A DNA stretch of 64,000 bases from an uncultured Prevotellaceae bacterium (GTDB lineage Bacteria; Bacteroidota; Bacteroidia; Bacteroidales; Bacteroidaceae), in the NCBI GenBank assembly GCA_902774815.1, contig CACYJV010000014.1:25547-89546 (forward strand). Reading direction: 5' to 3'. This document shows positions 18,401-25,796 of the stretch, one piece after another. Under the pieces are notes generated by a model. That model worked only from the letters and a program-made list of their open reading frames with translations. It searched no databases and was not told the DNA's origin. The position numbers and the translations under genes are program-made. Within the stretch, counting starts at the first letter, position 1, and the number at the start of each line of letters is the position of its first letter.

Positions 18401-19777
18401 GGTGCCAACATGTCGACAGTCTTTGCCAAGGGAACCAGTTGGAGCTACTACGACAAGGGAAGTCTCGACGGCAAGTCGTGGACTGCCAACGACTACAGTA
18501 CCACCTCATGGCAAACTGGCACGGCTCCCTTGGGCTATGGCATGACGGGTGTGAACACTGTCGTCAGCTATGGCAGCAATAGCAACAGCAAATACCCCAC
18601 TTGCTACTTCCGTCGCACGTTCCGACTGCAGAATGCTCCCTCGTCCAACGCCATGTTCGAGCTGAACTATGCCTGCGACGACGGCTTCGTCGTCTATGTA
18701 AACGGCACCGAGGCAGCACGCTACAACATGCCTTCTGGCAACATTACGTTCAACACGTACTCGTCTACCTATGCCAGCAGCGAACCCTTCGAGGGCACTA
18801 TCCAGCTGAAAGGCTCGCTCTTCAACAGCGGCTCGAACGTCATCTGCGTCGAAGTACACAACACATCGGGCACGTCGAGCGACCTCTATTGGGATGCAGA
18901 GCTCAGGGGCGAACTGTCCACCGGCTCCGCTTCCTACTATAGCACTGAGGCCGAAATCAGCCTTCCCACGGGTACTGTCAACCTCACCGCCAGCTATCGA
19001 CCCATGACAGCTGCCGAACGCCAGCAGGCTGGACTCCATGCCGTGTGCATCAACGAGGTGAGTGCTGCCAACAGCATCTACGTCAACGAGTACGGAAAGA
19101 AAAACGACTGGGTGGAACTCTACAATACCACCGACGAGGAGCAAGACATCGAGGGCATGTACCTGACCGACAACCTCCAGAAACTGCAGAAGTGGCAGAT
19201 CACTCGCGGCGAGACCAATGCCGTGACTCGCATCCCCGCCCACGGCCACCTGCTCGTTTGGTGCGACGGTCTGCTGACCACCAATCAGGCTCTGCATGCT
19301 CCGTTCAAGCTTTCGGCCGACGGCGGTGCCGTAGCCCTTTCAGCTGCCAACATGAGCTGGACCGACTCGCTTAGCTATGCCGCCCACGACGGCAACCATA
19401 CCTATGGCCGCTATCCTGATGGTGGCAGCGACATCTACGCCATGACGGTTCCCACCATCGAAAAGACCAATCATCTGAGCAGCTACGACGAACTTTCCGA
19501 CCAGTCGACGCTCGGCATCAAGCAGCCCACCATCAGCAGTGCCAATGGCATGCGCCTGAGCTATGTCAACGCTTCGCTGCTCGTCAAGAGCGAAGAGGGC
19601 AGCTACGCACGCATCCAAATCTTCACCCCGAGCGGACAACTCGTTGAGACCGATGTCGTGAACCTCCACGGCATGCGCGGACAACTCTCCGTGGCTCATC
19701 TGCCGGCAGGCCTCTACATCGCCCGAGCCACCGACAGCGAAGGCAACCACGTCAGCTGCAAGTTCGCCATCCGATAG
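15422..19777 (+). CDS. large secreted CotH-kinase-like protein with lamin-tail domains and type IX sorting tail
   Basis: 1451 residues. Signal peptide to about residue 28; N-terminal beta-sandwich (about 30-215, WIDVTDKYLKNPGFDGN) that looks carbohydrate-binding; bacterial Ig-like group 2 domain (about 220-300); first lamin-tail domain (about 308-450, LIINEIMAANVDEF); chitobiase/hexosaminidase C-terminal-like domain (about 455-540, TLRYTTDGTLPTP); CotH kinase-like region (about 540-880, with EFYLGSNDWTRNN and FVLFDTDGSF); jelly-roll region; second lamin-tail domain (about 1205-1330); and a C-terminal type A sorting domain (last about 70 residues, QIFTPSGQLVE ... LPAGLYIAR). The tail marks it as cargo of the type IX system encoded at 27-34 kb. 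CotH proteins elsewhere are atypical protein kinases; here the target and activity are unknown. Confidence 0.85.
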   Translation: MIMTQKNFAVSVLIMLLALCIGTPVRAEKGWIDVTDKYLKNPGFDGNSNAYWTYTSDAHSQTVRCEAMEFWNGTWDLYQVISNLPAGEYRMTVQAYYRCMDNDPGYQNYQNGTEDITGVMYAGQTEQALVSIYSYQFAENAPDGCWTYNDWWGGGASATFPNTMESGTEAFKRGAYVNVMEFNHDGGQLQLGLRNTQFTQSNWCLFDNFKLEYYGEIVPATDIKIEPTNVEIIVGEHFQMKATIEPEEATYQKIRWTVGNSNIVSIDEDGVVTGLNVGTSRVYARTTDGTNKLAGATVRVGRNEATLESLIINEIMAANVDEFVSPAFNFDGWVELYNPTDLSVQLDGIYMSDDPADLKKWYTPKAMGTIPAHGYHVVWFGSNDLRTQNAQFNLDVDGGTLFISGSDGKLITQQTYPAALQRVSYARTTDGGDTWALTDQPTPGASNAGTTYAAMQLAAPVVDLPSQLFTGQLSLNVTIPAGCTLRYTTDGTLPTPTNGSTSRTGQFSISQSTNYRFRLFADGYLASPTTTRSFIYRDRDYMLPVVSVVSDPRFLYDDSLGIYVRGTNGRPGNGQSSKCNWNMNWDRPVNFSYIDANGDMVINQDVDLEMCGGWSRAWTPHSFKLKGAKEYGGSKKLEYPFFKAKPYINNRTLQIRNGGNDTQCRFFDPAVQTIVQTSGIDIDGQSYQPAHEFVNGQYIGVMNVREPNNKHYVYANYGWDDDEIDQFEISPDSFYVQKCGTDEAYKRLVALSANAADDDVYAEICQLLDIDEYINYHAAEFYLGSNDWTRNNVKAFRHRDGGRFRFVLFDTDGSFAYGDNMFNYYMGMEYNYHFNALLPSGQVIIADNTLVRLFRQLLQNEQFRRRFIDTYCMMGGSVFEQSRCTEIIDALSAIAGPAMALNGESPYNTANTLKNRFNGRNSTMIRGLRNYAAFNLGSTAAQNVSLRSDTDGARIEVNGIDVPTGRFNGSLFQPATIKAIAPAGSVFQGWLSGGANMSTVFAKGTSWSYYDKGSLDGKSWTANDYSTTSWQTGTAPLGYGMTGVNTVVSYGSNSNSKYPTCYFRRTFRLQNAPSSNAMFELNYACDDGFVVYVNGTEAARYNMPSGNITFNTYSSTYASSEPFEGTIQLKGSLFNSGSNVICVEVHNTSGTSSDLYWDAELRGELSTGSASYYSTEAEISLPTGTVNLTASYRPMTAAERQQAGLHAVCINEVSAANSIYVNEYGKKNDWVELYNTTDEEQDIEGMYLTDNLQKLQKWQITRGETNAVTRIPAHGHLLVWCDGLLTTNQALHAPFKLSADGGAVALSAANMSWTDSLSYAAHDGNHTYGRYPDGGSDIYAMTVPTIEKTNHLSSYDELSDQSTLGIKQPTISSANGMRLSYVNASLLVKSEEGSYARIQIFTPSGQLVETDVVNLHGMRGQLSVAHLPAGLYIARATDSEGNHVSCKFAIR

Positions 19778-19831
19778 CACGACGGCACGCTACGCGCCCC
19801 CTCTGTTGAGACAAACAAAGAATACCAACAC

Positions 19832-19870
19832 AAAACGCATTGCCTTGTTGCTTTCAGGGCAATGCGTTTT
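19832..19870 (+). terminator. terminator after the CotH gene
   Basis: AAAACGCATTGCC and GGGCAATGCGTTTT form a long stem, with a T-rich end. Confidence 0.88.
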
Positions 19871-19881
19871 CGTTTACGGAA

Positions 19882-20058
19882 CATCGCTTCATTACCTATA
19901 GATCATTGCTTTAGAGGCTGCATCTCACTGCTTTGTCGCCTACAAACCAATGCTTTTACAGTCCTAAAGCATAGCTCTATACCCCTATAAAGCATAGTTC
20001 CTTATCGTATAAAGCTATGGGTCTTGTGGTATAAAGCTATCCTTTGTACGCTCGGCAG
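19882..20058. repeat. second array with a 22-bp period, 8 units
   Basis: Units start at 19882, 19904, 19926, 19948, 19970, 19993, 20015 and 20037 (one is 23 bases, the other complete ones 22). They begin CATCGC, CATTGC, CACTGC, CAATGC, CATAGC, CATAG, CTATG, CTATC and several end TATAAAG or CTAAAG. Same period and same head as the array at 10627, but placed between unrelated genes. Confidence 0.85.
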
Positions 20059-20318
20059 TGATAAATGTTTCCTTTTCTGTCAGCTAGCGTAGGGGCAGAC
20101 CCCCGTGTCTGCCCGCCAAATCCTTCCGTGTCTGCCCGCCTCCTCTGTCTATTCATCGCTAAGGAGTCAAGGAGTCATGGAGATGATGAGGCTTTTTTGC
20201 GGTAATTGCCTTTAGTTTGCAGATGGACAACCCATAAACTCCACAAGAGACTTTCACCTCGTTTTGTCATAAACAGTCTAAGTCATTTATCGTCCAATTC
20301 TCCGAAACAATCCATATT
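20059..20318. other. spacer between the second 22-bp array and the lipoprotein gene
   Basis: Holds a REP-like hairpin (20089-20116), a repeated partial tail of it (CCGTGTCTGCCCGCC near 20126) and a short AAGGAGTCA direct repeat near 20160. No gene seen. Confidence 0.6.
20089..20116 (+). repeat. REP-like element, GTAG-headed palindrome
   Basis: GTAGGGGCAGAC followed by CCCCGTGTCTGCCCGC; GGGCAGAC pairs with GTCTGCCC. A 5' GTAG next to a short palindrome is the hallmark of REP sequences moved by RAYT-type transposases. Related copies lie at 41428, 43563 and 46869. Confidence 0.75.
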
Positions 20319-20789
20319 TTAAGGAACATATTCCCCAATAACGACTGAATCTGACTTAAATACTATTTTGTCCTCTTGTGGCTCTATAATTTTAATTTTA
20401 AAAAAATAGGTATCAATAATCGGCTTAGACACTTTATCTAATCTCCAATTGTCCGAATCGGAGTCATATCGAAATACCAAATAGAAAAATCTGATAATGC
20501 CAGAACCCCATGTTCCACATACCAAATAGAATCTATTGTTTTTGATTCTAAATTCTTCCTTCTTAACCCAATCGATTCCACCAAACCTCTGGTCTATTTC
20601 CTCCTTCGAGTTGAAAACATATTCCCCTAATTGATCAGTTCCTACCCAATATAGTTTCTCCTCACCGAATGAATAAATAACATTAGAAATAGGATCCCGA
20701 GGTTTTTCCTCAACTGGTGTACGACTAACTCCGCAACAGATGAGCAAACTACATACAAAAATAATGGCAACTAATGTTTTCTTACCCAT
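20319..20789 (-). CDS. AT-rich small lipoprotein, unknown function
   Basis: 156 residues with a typical lipoprotein signal: Lys residues, hydrophobic stretch and lipobox LICC or ICCG (Cys about 18-19). The mature part has no domain I recognise; it contains VIYSFGEEKLYWVGTDQLGEYVF and many aromatic and charged residues and is probably periplasmic or outer-membrane anchored. Base composition is far more AT-rich than the flanking genes and is shared with the next gene upstream (20856-21497), which suggests that the two were acquired together. They are separated by 66 bases and run in the same direction. No start ambiguity. Confidence 0.7.
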   Translation of the reverse strand: MGKKTLVAIIFVCSLLICCGVSRTPVEEKPRDPISNVIYSFGEEKLYWVGTDQLGEYVFNSKEEIDQRFGGIDWVKKEEFRIKNNRFYLVCGTWGSGIIRFFYLVFRYDSDSDNWRLDKVSKPIIDTYFFKIKIIEPQEDKIVFKSDSVVIGEYVP

Positions 20790-20855
20790 AACAATACATC
20801 TCTATCTTTATAGTATATGTAATTAAGAAATTGATATTATTACACGATAACAACT

Positions 20856-21497
20856 TCAACAACCATTTATTTGTCCTTTTACCCTTTCTTTCATACCATC
20901 AGGGAACAGCTCAAATGTTAATATCTCATATATACGTATATAGCCAATTAGTTCATCTCTTTTATCGTTATAAAGCGCTAACCAATTGCTACTATTAATA
21001 GGAGAGAAAAAGAAAAGAGTATTTTCCTTCATTGCGCTAACTACTGCAGACTCAGAAGAAGGATTTGCATAAATTATTTTGTTATCTCCTTTTGCAATAC
21101 ATGGTCGCATTAACAATGATGGGCCATCAATATTTTTGCCATTTGTCAGCCAAATTGCATTTATATCGTGTTCGTCATCTCGATTTACTTCAAAATAGAC
21201 ATGGTTATTATCTGCAAACGATAAGATAACAAGTTTACACATTTCACTTCCGTCATCAACAACAGAAGCATTTGCAATAACTTCAGATAGTTTGTCTTCA
21301 CTCAAGCCTTGTGTTAATGCTTTTCTATTGGAAACATCATGGTCAATAAATCCAATACTTATAGATGTAGCCTCAGGATTCTTGAATAATGTTTGATAAA
21401 AGGATCTAACACTCTGGATGTAGTTTTCGTCGTTGTCAACATCTGTACATGCGCTATACGAAAATACAAATAATAATCCTATAAAAATATTTTTCAT
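20856..21497 (-). CDS. AT-rich lipoprotein, unknown function
   Basis: 213 residues with lipobox YSAC (Cys about residue 17) followed by an acidic stretch (TDVDNDENY) like that of surface-exposed Bacteroidetes lipoproteins. The rest has an alpha-beta look with a VYFEVNRDDEHDINAIWLTNGKN segment. I do not recognise a family. It probably forms a transcription unit with the lipoprotein gene after it. The AT-rich composition and the single-direction pair between GC-richer blocks suggest recent transfer. Immunity, inhibitor or adhesion-related roles are possible but not supported by any motif. Confidence 0.7.
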   Translation of the reverse strand: MKNIFIGLLFVFSYSACTDVDNDENYIQSVRSFYQTLFKNPEATSISIGFIDHDVSNRKALTQGLSEDKLSEVIANASVVDDGSEMCKLVILSFADNNHVYFEVNRDDEHDINAIWLTNGKNIDGPSLLMRPCIAKGDNKIIYANPSSESAVVSAMKENTLFFFSPINSSNWLALYNDKRDELIGYIRIYEILTFELFPDGMKERVKGQINGC

Positions 21498-21551
21498 TAT
21501 TCATATTTTAATAACCATATTGTTTTAATAGATGACCTTTCAAGATAAACC

Positions 21552-22217
21552 CTATGCGAAGCAGAGTTCCTGGAAGAACTCGGGGCGATGGAAGTCGGGC
21601 TGCGGGGTGCTGATGGGATAGAACGACAGGAAGTGGGGCACGCTGAGGGCATCACCACACTTATAGATATTGCCACGCATGTGGCAGCCGTCGAATGTTG
21701 CGACATTGCTTTGGAACAGAGCTACGGCGGGAATGATAAGAGCCATGTGCCAGCTGTGGTCGCCATTGTCGAGGGCTATCAGCGTACCGCCACCCTTTGC
21801 CTCGGGCGCCAACGACGACCAACGGTCGACCTGCTGCATGAGTTCCTTCGTGGCAGGCTGGCGGTTGTTGCGACCTTCGCCTGCCGCCAACAGGAGCGTT
21901 CCACCGCAGTTACACTCGAAGTTATAGTATGGTCCGCCCTCAACAGGCTGCAGGAAGAGTTCGCAACAGGAGTCTTCCCACACGTGGCCGCCGTCGGCAG
22001 GTGCTGCTGCACGGATGCATCGTTCACTGACACGATAGTGAACGAGCAGGCGGTCGCCGGCATGTGCCAGCGCCACCTGCATCTTCGGACAATAAGGATA
22101 GCCCTCAGGCCAGTCGACGCAAGCCACCTCATGGTAAGCCACGCCAAGCGTTAGGAACAGTTGCGGCACGTCTTTCGCCCGCAGGTCGTGTGGGGCCGTT
22201 ATCTTAGGTATTTGCAT
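21552..22217 (-). CDS. CBM9-like (carbohydrate-binding family 9-like) protein
   Basis: 221 residues from ATG at 22217; a TTG eleven codons earlier lies in the spacer repeat and is not used. No signal peptide. The segment HVWEDSCCELFLQP, then YYNFECNCGGTLLLAAGEGR, fits the CBM9-like fold found in Bacteroidetes single-domain proteins (the family's W-x-D-x-x-x-E-x-F pattern). Family members usually sit beside sugar-use genes. Its stop is followed by the AT-rich island, and it lies 51 bases after the kinase-like gene, likely in one transcript with it. Binding partner and cellular location are uncertain: without a signal peptide it would be cytoplasmic. Confidence 0.7.
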   Translation of the reverse strand: MQIPKITAPHDLRAKDVPQLFLTLGVAYHEVACVDWPEGYPYCPKMQVALAHAGDRLLVHYRVSERCIRAAAPADGGHVWEDSCCELFLQPVEGGPYYNFECNCGGTLLLAAGEGRNNRQPATKELMQQVDRWSSLAPEAKGGGTLIALDNGDHSWHMALIIPAVALFQSNVATFDGCHMRGNIYKCGDALSVPHFLSFYPISTPQPDFHRPEFFQELCFA

Positions 22218-22246
22218 AGGCTGAGGCTGAAGCGGAGAAAGAATTT

Positions 22247-22276
22247 TCAATTATCAATTTTCAATTTTCAATTTGA
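22247..22276. repeat. heptad spacer repeat (TTTTCAA/TTATCAA)
   Basis: Four consecutive seven-base units, TTTTCAA TTATCAA TTTTCAA TTTTCAA, between two minus-strand genes. The kinase stop codon follows directly. A second copy lies at 23383-23413 at the equivalent position after the next gene upstream. Confidence 0.8.
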
Positions 22277-23365
22277 ACGAAGTTCACTGATGAACTCCTT
22301 CATCATGGGCTCATGGGCACACACTTCCTGATAGAGACGGAACTGGTTGCGCGAGCGGTCGAGGTTGTGCTCGGGATAGTTGCACTTCCAGTAGTGGTCG
22401 CCTGAGAGGTAGTCCCACATGAAGCGTACGGCCTGCATGAAGGGGAAGAGCTCAACGGCATAGGGCAGCAATTCAACCTCAAGCGGAGTGAGGAACTCAC
22501 CTGCCGACTCCACATAGCCACGCGTAAAGGCTTTGAAGATGTCCTCACGGAAGCGCACGTTGTCCATATTGGGATCGTCCTCGGCAGTGGCATTGGCAGC
22601 CGAACGCAGGAAGTCGCCGTAGTCGCTGAAGAACAACGACGGCATGACGGTGTCGAGGTCGATGACGAGCAGGAACTTGCCCGTGGCCTTGTCAAACATC
22701 ATGTTATTAACCTTCGTATCGCAATGGCAGATGCGGCGCGGCAGCTTGCCTTCACGGAAGAGACGCTCGCCCTGGCACATACGTTCGGCATCATGCTCCA
22801 TCTGGTCGAGGATGTCGCGAACACCAGCCACACGGCCAACGGGATCCTGTGCCACGACGTCGCGCAACTGCTGCATGCGGAACTCCATGTTGTGGAAGTT
22901 GGGAATGGTATCACCCAGCGGTTCAGGCACGTCGACAAGCATCTTCTCGAAGTCGCCGAAGGCCACGCCAGCCAGATAGCTGTACTCGGGGTCGACGGTC
23001 TCGAAGGTCTCGGCACCAGGGATGAACACCATCATGCGCCAATAGCGGTCCTCGGGGTCGCGATAGTAGCTCTTTCCATCGGCAGTCTTGACGAAGCGGA
23101 GCACCTTGCGGTCAATATCTTCCTCACCACGAGCCTCCAGCTTCTGGCGGATGTGGGTTGTCACCACGTCGATGTTATGCTGCAAGAGGTCGACATCGGT
23201 AAAAATAGCGTTGTTGATGCGCTGCAGCACGTAGTCGGGTGCCGTGCCAAGGGTTTCCACGCGATAGGTATCGTTGATGAGTCCGTTGCCCAATGGGCGC
23301 ACGTCAGCCACCTCGCCTTCCAGCAGGAAGTGAGACAGGATGGTGTTGAAATCTAAGGTCTTCAT
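22268..23365 (-). CDS. phosphotransferase-family sugar kinase, N-acetylhexosamine 1-kinase-like
   Basis: 365 residues with the aminoglycoside phosphotransferase/choline kinase fold: GNGLINDTYRV as the N-lobe loop, CHCDTKVNNMMFD as the catalytic HxDxxxxN motif, and VIDLDTVMPS as the metal-binding motif. The combination GLINDTY, HCDTKVNN and IDLDTVMP resembles NahK of bifidobacteria, which phosphorylates GlcNAc/GalNAc at C1 in the cytoplasm. The family 20 hexosaminidase 760 bases away on the other strand fits with this, since it would release the substrate. The alternative is another small-sugar or aminoglycoside-like kinase. Likely co-transcribed with the CBM9-like gene. Confidence 0.72.
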   Translation of the reverse strand: MKTLDFNTILSHFLLEGEVADVRPLGNGLINDTYRVETLGTAPDYVLQRINNAIFTDVDLLQHNIDVVTTHIRQKLEARGEEDIDRKVLRFVKTADGKSYYRDPEDRYWRMMVFIPGAETFETVDPEYSYLAGVAFGDFEKMLVDVPEPLGDTIPNFHNMEFRMQQLRDVVAQDPVGRVAGVRDILDQMEHDAERMCQGERLFREGKLPRRICHCDTKVNNMMFDKATGKFLLVIDLDTVMPSLFFSDYGDFLRSAANATAEDDPNMDNVRFREDIFKAFTRGYVESAGEFLTPLEVELLPYAVELFPFMQAVRFMWDYLSGDHYWKCNYPEHNLDRSRNQFRLYQEVCAHEPMMKEFISELRSN

Positions 23366-23382
23366 ATTAAATATAGGTTTTT

Positions 23383-23413
23383 AATTTTCAATTCTCCATT
23401 TTCAATTATCAAT
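23383..23413. repeat. heptad spacer repeat, second copy
   Basis: ATTTTCAATTCTCCATTTTCAA TTATCAA keeps seven-base spacing and ends TTTGAACG, as at 22276. It overlaps the 3' end of the PH-domain gene, so it supplies its last codons. Confidence 0.75.
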
Positions 23414-23881
23414 TTGAACGCCATTCGCGGCTTTCATGATCTGTTGGTTGATCTGTGTGGCAAAGGTCACGGGGTGTTCAATGAGCTGGAACTCGTTGGC
23501 CACCTCGCCTGTGGACACTGTCACGGTGCCATAGCTGAGCATACGGCCAATGATGCTCTGCGAAATGCTCACGCCCTCGCAGCGACGTAGCACCAGGTCG
23601 GTGGACTCGCGACGCACCAAGCCACGTTTCAGGATCAGTCGGCGGTTGGTCAGTATGTATTTGCGCCCGCCATAGAGGTTCAGCGCCCAGATACCTGCCA
23701 CGACAAGCAGCAACACCGACATGCATATCTGCATGATTAGCGTCACGTCGCTGGTGGGAATGGCAAACAAACCGATGGCAATGAGCAGCAGCACAAACGG
23801 TTTCCAATAGATCATCCAATGTTGGCGAGCCTCGTAAATGATTTGTTCGCCTTCCATAAGGTTCTTTTCGATGTAGCTCAT
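23402..23881 (-). CDS. PH-domain (bPH_2/DUF304) membrane protein
   Basis: 159 residues from the ATG at 23881; longer frames run into the promoter and are unlikely. The start SYIEKNLMEGEQIIYEARQHW is typical of bacterial PH-domain membrane proteins (YdbS/YdbT-like). Two hydrophobic helices (about 25-65, WKPFVLLLIAIGLFAIP and MQICMSVLLLVVAGIWAL) anchor it in the inner membrane, followed by a PH-like domain with YILTNRRLILKRGLVRRE and a conserved run near GRMLSYGTVTV. Role in the family is structural or stress-related and not well defined. The last residues come from a spacer repeat. Transcribed from a promoter at 23941-23972. Confidence 0.85.
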   Translation of the reverse strand: MSYIEKNLMEGEQIIYEARQHWMIYWKPFVLLLIAIGLFAIPTSDVTLIMQICMSVLLLVVAGIWALNLYGGRKYILTNRRLILKRGLVRRESTDLVLRRCEGVSISQSIIGRMLSYGTVTVSTGEVANEFQLIEHPVTFATQINQQIMKAANGVQIDN

Positions 23882-23940
23882 AAGGGAATTTTCAGATTTA
23901 CGATTATATATTATTATGATTATCGGTCGATTTCTCAGCA

Positions 23941-23972
23941 CAAAGTTACGAATAAGTGAGCGAAAAACCAAA
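23941..23972 (-). promoter_or_regulatory. promoter of the PH-domain gene
   Basis: On the minus strand TTTG (23969-23972), 20 bases, TAACTTTG (23941-23948). The stretch between carries TTTCGCTCACTTATTCGTA, the same 19 bases as at 44536-44554 before another gene. Confidence 0.8.
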
Positions 23973-24061
23973 TTTATTTGAGTTTTTCCGAACGAAAGTA
24001 ATTTCGCCCTGGCCAAAGTTACGAAATCTTTTTATAAAACAACAAAAAAAGCTAATAATCT

Positions 24062-24092
24062 TTTGTTTTGCGGTCTTCTTTTCGTAACTTTG
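24062..24092 (+). promoter_or_regulatory. promoter of the family 20 hexosaminidase gene
   Basis: TTTG at 24062-24065, 19 bases, TAACTTTG at 24085-24092. It diverges from the PH-domain promoter, so about 90 bases separate the two boxes. Confidence 0.75.
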
Positions 24093-24124
24093 TGCAGAGA
24101 AATCGAACTAAAAACTTAAGTGAT

Positions 24125-25774
24125 ATGAAAAGAATCCTCATCACCGTTTGCATGACCTTCATGCTATCATGTGGAGCCGCGCTGGCCCAAGTGGCTAACT
24201 ACGACGTAGTACCCCTGCCCAAGAGCATCAACCAAACCAACGCACCAGGCTTTGTGCTTGGCGAACAGGTGGCCGTTCTCTATGCCGAAGGCAATGCCGA
24301 GATGGAGCGCAATGCCCACTTCCTGAGCGACTACGTTCGTGAAATGACGCAACTACAGCTGGCTTGCCAGGCCGTACCCGCTAAGACGAAGATGGCAAAG
24401 GCTGGAAGGGGCAACATCGTGCTGACTCTTGACCCGAAAATGGCAGGTGGCGACGAAGCCTACGCCATCAGCGTGGGTGCAAAAGGGGTTACTATCAGTG
24501 GTCGTACCGCAGAAGGCGTGTTCCGAGGCATACAGACGCTGCGCAAGTCGCTGCCTGTGGTAAAGGAAAAACCGCTGGCCATCAGCCTGCCTGCCGTCGC
24601 CATTCAGGACGAGCCCCGCTTCGTCTACCGCGGCATGCACCTAGATTGCTCGCGCCACTTCTACAGCGTTGAGTTCGTGAAAGAATACATCGACCTGATT
24701 GCCCTACATGGCATGAACCGCTTCCACTGGCACATTACCGACGACCAAGGCTGGCGTTTCGAGGTGAAGAAGTATCCGCGATTGACCCAAGTGGGCGGAT
24801 GGCGCTCGGGAACAATCGTGGGTCGTAACTCCATCGTTGACGACGGCCAACGCTACGGAGGCTTCTACACACAGGAGGAGTGTCGCGAGATCGTGAAATA
24901 TGCCGCCGACCGCTTCATCACCATCGTACCCGAAATCGACATGCCCGGACATATGGTGGCCGCATTGGCAGCTTATCCTGAACTGGGATGTACGGGTGGC
25001 CCTTACGAGGTGGAGCATCACTGGGGTGTTTTTGCCGACGTGCTGTGCCCAGGCAAGGAGAAGACCTTCCAGTTTGTGGAAGATGTGCTGAGCGAAGTCA
25101 TTGACGTATTCCCCTCGACGTATATCCACATTGGTGGTGACGAAAGCCCGCGCGACCGTTGGAAGGAGTGTCCGCTTTGTCAACAGCGCATCCATCAAGA
25201 GGGAATCAAGGCCGAAGGCAAGCAAAGCGCAGAGGATCGCCTGCAGGGTTACTTCACGAAACGCGTTGAGAAGTTCCTCCACGCAAAGGGAAAGCGCCTC
25301 ATTGGCTGGGACGAACTGCTGGGTTGCGACATCGATACCACTGCCACCATCATGTCGTGGACGGGTGCTGAACCTGGCGCACGTGGTGCCAAGCTGGGCC
25401 ACGACGTCATCATGACGCCCAACTCACCGATGTACTTCGACCACTATCAGACCGATAAGACCTGGAACGAGCCGCTGGCCATCGGTGGTCACGCACCTGT
25501 ACAGAAGGTCTATGCCTTTGAACCCGTGGCCGAAGACCTCACGCCAGCACAAGCCCGCCACATTCTGGGCGTGCAGGCCAACGTCTGGTGCGAATACATC
25601 TCTACTCCGAAATGGGTCGAATACATGGTGCTGCCGCGTATGGCTGCCCTTGCCGAAGTGCAGTGGCTCAATCCGGAGCAAAAAGACTACGATGCCTTTC
25701 TGGTGCGCCTTGCCCGACTGAAGGAAATCTACGACCTGCACCACTGGACGGTAGCACAGCACGTGTTTAAGTAA
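24125..25774 (+). CDS. beta-N-acetylhexosaminidase, family 20, exported
   Basis: 549 residues from the ATG at 24125; an earlier in-frame start lies within the promoter. The N-terminal signal ends ALAQ near residue 24, though LSC at residues 16-18 could also be a lipobox. An N-terminal alpha-beta domain is followed by the TIM barrel with RGMHLDCSRHF, HWHITDDQGWRFE, PEIDMPGH and the catalytic HIGGDESP (Asp 339, Glu 340; substrate-assisted mechanism). It removes terminal GlcNAc or GalNAc from glycans or host mucin. Divergent from the PH-domain gene and next to the hexosamine kinase-like gene, suggesting amino sugar salvage. Followed by the MgtC-family gene 22 bases on. Confidence 0.95.
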   Translation: MKRILITVCMTFMLSCGAALAQVANYDVVPLPKSINQTNAPGFVLGEQVAVLYAEGNAEMERNAHFLSDYVREMTQLQLACQAVPAKTKMAKAGRGNIVLTLDPKMAGGDEAYAISVGAKGVTISGRTAEGVFRGIQTLRKSLPVVKEKPLAISLPAVAIQDEPRFVYRGMHLDCSRHFYSVEFVKEYIDLIALHGMNRFHWHITDDQGWRFEVKKYPRLTQVGGWRSGTIVGRNSIVDDGQRYGGFYTQEECREIVKYAADRFITIVPEIDMPGHMVAALAAYPELGCTGGPYEVEHHWGVFADVLCPGKEKTFQFVEDVLSEVIDVFPSTYIHIGGDESPRDRWKECPLCQQRIHQEGIKAEGKQSAEDRLQGYFTKRVEKFLHAKGKRLIGWDELLGCDIDTTATIMSWTGAEPGARGAKLGHDVIMTPNSPMYFDHYQTDKTWNEPLAIGGHAPVQKVYAFEPVAEDLTPAQARHILGVQANVWCEYISTPKWVEYMVLPRMAALAEVQWLNPEQKDYDAFLVRLARLKEIYDLHHWTVAQHVFK

Positions 25775-25796
25775 CCCCCTACACTACCTGTCAGTT

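Noticed and set aside
23882-24016. Longer N-terminus for the PH-domain protein
   Set aside because: It would begin upstream of the promoter's -33 element and has no protein-like pattern.
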